From: Paenibacillus guangzhouensis
GTDB lineage: Bacteria; Bacillota; Bacilli; Paenibacillales; Paenibacillaceae
Assembly: GCF_009363075.1 (NCBI RefSeq)
Contig: NZ_CP045293.1
Coordinates: 5,925,501 to 5,989,500 of the forward strand
Length of the DNA stretch: 64,000 nt
Direction: 5' to 3'
The notes beneath the pieces were generated by a model that ran no database searches, was not told the origin of the DNA, and saw nothing but the letters and a program-made list of their open reading frames with translations. Position numbers and translations under genes: made by a program. Positions 60,502 through 64,000 of this stretch are shown here, piece by piece. The stretch's first letter is position 1; the number at the start of each line of letters is the position of its first letter.

Positions 60502-62883
60502 ATGAACAAATTTTACAAAGCACTCGCAACGGCAACGATTCTAGCACTCGCAGCGGTACCTGTAGTTAGCGCGAATTCGGCGGAAAATCATCCGTACTTG
60601 GCCATCTGCCCTCCGGGTCCAGTTGATCAACAGGCACAATCCAAAGAAGTATCCATCCTGCATGCGAAGAACGACAATAAAGATAAAAATCAAAACGATA
60701 ATAAAAATCATGACAATAAAAAAGAAGATAAAGACAACAAAGGCCATAACGAGCAGCGCCAAGTCCTCGGCACTGTAGGTCAGATCACGAACTTTACCAA
60801 CAATGGTAGCGGCAAATACATTACGGTTGTTGGAAGAGGTGTAACGCCGCAAGACCGCAGCGATATGATTCTCGCGATTACGAAAGATACGAAAGTGATT
60901 AATTCCAAGGGGAAAAAGGTTAGCATCGATTCGATCGTCAAGGGTGGAAAAGCGGTAAAAGTATTCTATGGTCCAGTCATGACGAAGAGCTTGCCGCCAC
61001 AAGGAACGGCGCTTACGGTCATCGAGCAAGACCAGGCGATGAACGGCGTATTGGGCAAAGTAACGGAAGCCAAAAATAATAAACTTACTGTGACAGGCAA
61101 GAACATTTATAGCGGTAAAGAAGAGACGATTGTGCTTCAGCTTACAGGCCACACGCCAATCGTGGATCAAAATGGCAAGAAAATCGACCGTAAAGCTCTA
61201 GAGAAAGGCATGAGCATTGAAGCGTTCTACGGCCCGCATATGACGAAGAACGTGCCTGCGCAAGCGCACGCGACTTATATTATCGTGAACAAGGAACAAC
61301 AACAAGTGCAAGAGCTTGGCACAAGCGGTGTGATCACCGAAAAGAATGACAATCAAATCACAGTCGTCGGTACACCTGCTGCACAAGGCGGACAGAAAGA
61401 AATTAAATTGAATGTGAATGAGAATACAGTCATCGTGAATGAAAAAGGCGAGAAGCTGGCGAAGGATGCGCTAAAAGCGAACCAAAACGTGGACGTATTC
61501 TATGGGCCTGCGATGACATTCAGCTTGCCTCCAATGGGGAATGCAACGAAAATCGTTGTGAAAGCACAAGAATCGGTTAAAGTCGAGGGTACAATCGAGA
61601 AATCCGATTTTGCTAAGGATAAGCAAATCTATCTGAATGTAAACTCGGATGATAACAAAAACAATGATATTGTCTTGAACATCACTGGAGATACGAAGAT
61701 CGTGAACGTTCGTGGGGACAAAGTGGAATTGAAACCAGGTATGAAAATTGTTGCTTTCCATTCTCCAATCATGACGATGTCGATTCCTGGAATCACAAGT
61801 GCACATATGATCGTTATTGAAGAAGAGCAACAACAAGAGCAATTGCCAGGAACAGATGGCATTGTGACGGATGTGAACGGTGATCGTGTGACGGTCGTTG
61901 GTAAAGCGCTCAAGCAAGGTGGTCAACAACAAATTATTCTAACCGTTGATCAAGATACCGTGATCGTGAATGAAAAAGGCGAAATGCTGAGTAAAGATGC
62001 GATTAAATCGAATGTGAGTGTAGAGGCAATGTACGGTCCAATGATGACGGCAAGCTTCCCAGCAATGTCGCATGCGAAAAAAGTTGTTGTGAAAAGCCAG
62101 GAGACTGTAAAAATCGAAGGTACAATCATGAAAGATCGTACGAATGATAAGCAGGTCTATGTGAACGTAAAATCGGATAACGAAACAACGAACGATGTGA
62201 TCTTGAACATCACGAAAGATACAAAAGTCGTGAATATCAACGGCGGCGAAGCAAAATTGACGCCAGGCACTAAAATCGTGGCCTACCACTCGCCAATCAT
62301 GACGATGTCGCTGCCAGGCATCACGAATGCGGAGTTGATTATCGTTAAGGATGCACAACAAGAGACATTGCCAGGCACGGACGGCATCGTAACGGATGTG
62401 AACGGCGATCGTGTGACAGTTGTCGGCAATCCGCTTGAGCAAGGCGGCCAACAACAAATCATTCTTACGGTCGATAAAGATACCGTCATTGTGAATGAAA
62501 AAGGCGAAACGCTTAGCAAGGATGCAATCAAACCGAATGTAAGTGTTGAAGCAACGTATGGCCCGATCATGACGATGAGCTTCCCAGCGATGTCGCATGC
62601 GAACAAAATTGTTGTAAAAGGCCATGAGACTGTAAAAATCGAAGGGACGATCATGAAAGATCGTACGAACGATAAGCAGCTTTACGTAAATGTGAAATCG
62701 GATAATGAAACGTCGAATGACGTGATCCTGAACATCACGAAAGATACGAAAATCGTAAACATCCATGGCGGCGAAGCAAAACTGACGCCAGGAACGAAAA
62801 TCGTCGCTTATCATTCGCCGATCATGACGAAATCTCTTCCAGGCATCACGAATGCAGAATTGATCGTCGTTGTCTCTGAATAA
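60502..62883 (+). CDS. Secreted protein of eight repeats with a YGP/HSP-x-MT motif
   Basis: 793 residues. After a signal peptide (ending near VVSANSAE) comes a short region, then an Asn/Lys/Asp-rich charged linker (about 55-85). The remainder is eight repeats of about 85-90 residues. Each starts with G-x-I/V-T, has a D-T-x-V/I-V-N-x-x-G-x-K/E core, and ends with an aromatic-GP or HSP, x-MT-x-S-x-P signature (for example FYGPVMTKSLPPQG and YHSPIMTMSLPGIT). Repeats 3, 5, 7 and 4, 6, 8 are two alternating types, so a 175-residue unit was duplicated at DNA level (525-base period). An OB-like beta-barrel is possible. I do not recognise the family. No wall anchor seen. Confidence 0.75.
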   Translation: MNKFYKALATATILALAAVPVVSANSAENHPYLAICPPGPVDQQAQSKEVSILHAKNDNKDKNQNDNKNHDNKKEDKDNKGHNEQRQVLGTVGQITNFTNNGSGKYITVVGRGVTPQDRSDMILAITKDTKVINSKGKKVSIDSIVKGGKAVKVFYGPVMTKSLPPQGTALTVIEQDQAMNGVLGKVTEAKNNKLTVTGKNIYSGKEETIVLQLTGHTPIVDQNGKKIDRKALEKGMSIEAFYGPHMTKNVPAQAHATYIIVNKEQQQVQELGTSGVITEKNDNQITVVGTPAAQGGQKEIKLNVNENTVIVNEKGEKLAKDALKANQNVDVFYGPAMTFSLPPMGNATKIVVKAQESVKVEGTIEKSDFAKDKQIYLNVNSDDNKNNDIVLNITGDTKIVNVRGDKVELKPGMKIVAFHSPIMTMSIPGITSAHMIVIEEEQQQEQLPGTDGIVTDVNGDRVTVVGKALKQGGQQQIILTVDQDTVIVNEKGEMLSKDAIKSNVSVEAMYGPMMTASFPAMSHAKKVVVKSQETVKIEGTIMKDRTNDKQVYVNVKSDNETTNDVILNITKDTKVVNINGGEAKLTPGTKIVAYHSPIMTMSLPGITNAELIIVKDAQQETLPGTDGIVTDVNGDRVTVVGNPLEQGGQQQIILTVDKDTVIVNEKGETLSKDAIKPNVSVEATYGPIMTMSFPAMSHANKIVVKGHETVKIEGTIMKDRTNDKQLYVNVKSDNETSNDVILNITKDTKIVNIHGGEAKLTPGTKIVAYHSPIMTKSLPGITNAELIVVVSE

Positions 62884-62897
62884 TACGAAATGAATTG

Positions 62898-62933
62898 AAA
62901 CAGCCGCCCTCAGGAATGGGGCGGCTGTTTTAA
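62898..62933 (+). terminator. Terminator after the repeat protein
   Basis: AAACAGCCGCCC pairs perfectly with GGGCGGCTGTTT, then TAATT. Confidence 0.8.
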
Positions 62934-63025
62934 TTATGCGAATCGCAACGAACTGGGAATAAGTTGCAACTTTCGTGCGAGCGTCTCAGTCTATGGATCT
63001 AGAAGACGGAGAAGGAGAAGATGAG

Positions 63026-63961
63026 ATGAAGAAGAAAGGCAAGTGGATGACATCGATTCTAAGTATGGCTCTGGTTGGTGCAATGATCATTCCGATCGAC
63101 AGCGTACAGGCTTTTGAGACTTCACCGAATGAGACCAAAATTTTCGTGAATGCGAACTATGTGAAGGCATGGCGATATGAGAAGGATCGTGTCTTGGTCC
63201 CATTGATCGCGTTGAATACGCCGCCGGGCAAAGGGAATGAAATCGTGCCCGTGTGGGATAGCGCTGCGAAGCGTGTCACCGTCTATACAAGCGATAAGAA
63301 ACGAATCGTGAAGCTCCAAGCGGATCAGCTTGAGGCGGATGTGAACGGGGATAAGGTGAAGCTGGATGTGCCTGTGCGCATCATTGACGGGCGGACATTC
63401 GTGCCGCTTCGATTCGTAAGCGAAGCGCTGGGCGGCGAGGTGAGGTGGGATCCTGAGTCGCATGCGACTTATGTGCGTACGCCTGTGCGCGTGAAGCGGG
63501 ATGGGGCGATGCGCACGGGAGCGCTAGCTGAAGCGCGTAAGGAAGTGCTTAACCTGCCTTGGTATTATCCGTACCGGGATCTGCATCCACAATCGAAAGA
63601 CGGAGCCTTTAAGGTGATGACTTTCCCGGAAGGTGAAGCCCTTCGATATTGGGTGAGGGATCATGATCTGGAGACCTATGTGGAAGTGAATGAGGGCGGC
63701 GTTGCGGTGGTGAAATGGCAAGGGCGATTCGACGCGAAGCAAGGAAAATATGTGGAGGAGCAAGGCACGCATCCCGATCGGCCGAATGCGCTGATCGTGT
63801 TTAACCGCTCCTATGCAGTTGGAGGCGATGCGACCTATGGAAGAGCAGATGCCAAGGGGACCTTCACGGCGGAAGGGGAATTTGCGCTTGGACCAGCATC
63901 CAGCCAGGATGCTGACGCCATTGTAGCTATATCGAATGAAGTACGTATTCCCGGTAAATAA
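63026..63961 (+). CDS. Secreted copper-amine-oxidase-N-like stalk domain protein
   Basis: 311 residues. A signal peptide ends at SVQAFE. Residues about 30-155 match the Cu_amine_oxidN1-type stalk domain common on Paenibacillus surface proteins: IFVNANYVKAW, then VPVRIIDGRTFVPLRFVSEA, GGEVRWDPESHATYVRT. The C-terminal half (LNLPWYYPYRDLHPQSKDGA, ending with SNEVRIPGK) is unknown and beta-rich. There is no oxidase catalytic domain and no copper site. Start ATG 63026 follows AAGGAG by eight bases; an ATG at 62975 has no site. Surface location is likely, role unknown. Confidence 0.8.
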   Translation: MKKKGKWMTSILSMALVGAMIIPIDSVQAFETSPNETKIFVNANYVKAWRYEKDRVLVPLIALNTPPGKGNEIVPVWDSAAKRVTVYTSDKKRIVKLQADQLEADVNGDKVKLDVPVRIIDGRTFVPLRFVSEALGGEVRWDPESHATYVRTPVRVKRDGAMRTGALAEARKEVLNLPWYYPYRDLHPQSKDGAFKVMTFPEGEALRYWVRDHDLETYVEVNEGGVAVVKWQGRFDAKQGKYVEEQGTHPDRPNALIVFNRSYAVGGDATYGRADAKGTFTAEGEFALGPASSQDADAIVAISNEVRIPGK

Positions 63962-64000
63962 CAACCTATCCGTGAAATCAAAGCCCCCTCTCTTCTCTGG

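Noticed and set aside
61939-62814. Minus-strand His/Phe/Arg-rich frame of 291 codons opposite the repeat protein
   Set aside because: It mirrors the duplicated DNA of the repeat gene, which has a signal peptide and terminator in the plus frame.
62961-62992. TTGCAAC followed by CGTCT considered as an ECF promoter for the gene at 63026
   Set aside because: The spacer is only about 11 bases, too short for such promoters.

Overview
The window looks like a chromosomal segment of a spore-forming Firmicute of the Paenibacillaceae (Paenibacillus or a close relative). The evidence is strong purine-rich Shine-Dalgarno sites with frequent TTG/GTG starts, a lipoprotein with SLH domains, a nine-repeat BIG2 wall protein, a copper-amine-oxidase-like stalk domain, a bacillithiol-linked YtxJ/BrxC protein, YkkCD-type exporters, KtrB, TcyP and a Rex-type operator cluster. 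I see no rRNA, tRNA, CRISPR array, prophage or intact insertion sequence. Most of the window is ordinary metabolism and transport, with some unusual surface and signalling genes.

Layout. 1-5.6 kb: a partial hypothetical gene, a UgtP-like glycolipid synthase convergent with ktrB, a very acidic small protein, a DUF3298-type protein, and a MarR-SDR operon with a near-consensus promoter and operator dyad. 5.6-9.7 kb: NADH oxidase behind three Rex-like operators, an MFS carrier, and a queuosine-precursor transporter under an apparent preQ1-I riboswitch. 10-14.3 kb: an SLH lipoprotein, a formate/nitrite channel, and a tandem pair of small structural-looking paralogues. 14.5-19.8 kb: 2-keto-3-deoxygluconate kinase and KDPG aldolase (the end of uronate/pectin breakdown), an MFS carrier, a dienoyl-CoA-reductase-like SDR and a CDF metal exporter.

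19.9-30.9 kb: two tandem solute-binding lipoproteins without permeases, glpK-glpD, the BIG2 protein, and glnS, a glutaminyl-tRNA synthetase that is uncommon in Firmicutes. 31-43.6 kb: a modular PL8 polysaccharide lyase carrying both a cohesin-like and a dockerin domain, a hydrolase, a ChbG/YdjC deacetylase with a polybasic tail, an overlapping pair (PLP aldolase-like enzyme and sugar-lactone oxidase), BrxC, an aldehyde dehydrogenase and TcyP. 43.6-49.7 kb: a two-component system whose 1033-residue sensor holds two complete histidine-kinase cores and whose regulator ends in a BTAD-like region. It is divergent from an HD-GYP protein across an elaborate operator-like sequence.

49.7-64 kb: an M50-like protease, ykkD-ykkC under a TetR gene, a YgbA-family protein, cardiolipin synthase, L-serine dehydratase subunits, a decayed sensor-kinase pseudogene, a DEAD-box helicase with a 14-residue tandem-repeat tail, two NSS-family symporters, a secreted protein of eight repeats with an YGP-x-MT-type motif behind an ECF-like promoter, and a copper-amine-oxidase-like stalk protein. 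A dispersed intergenic repeat occurs near 26.3 kb and 55.4 kb.

The best candidates for something not yet described are the YGP-x-MT repeat protein, the two-core kinase with its intergenic operator, the polybasic-tailed deacetylase, and the paralogues ending in WWE. All functional calls are by eye from motifs; no database search was run.
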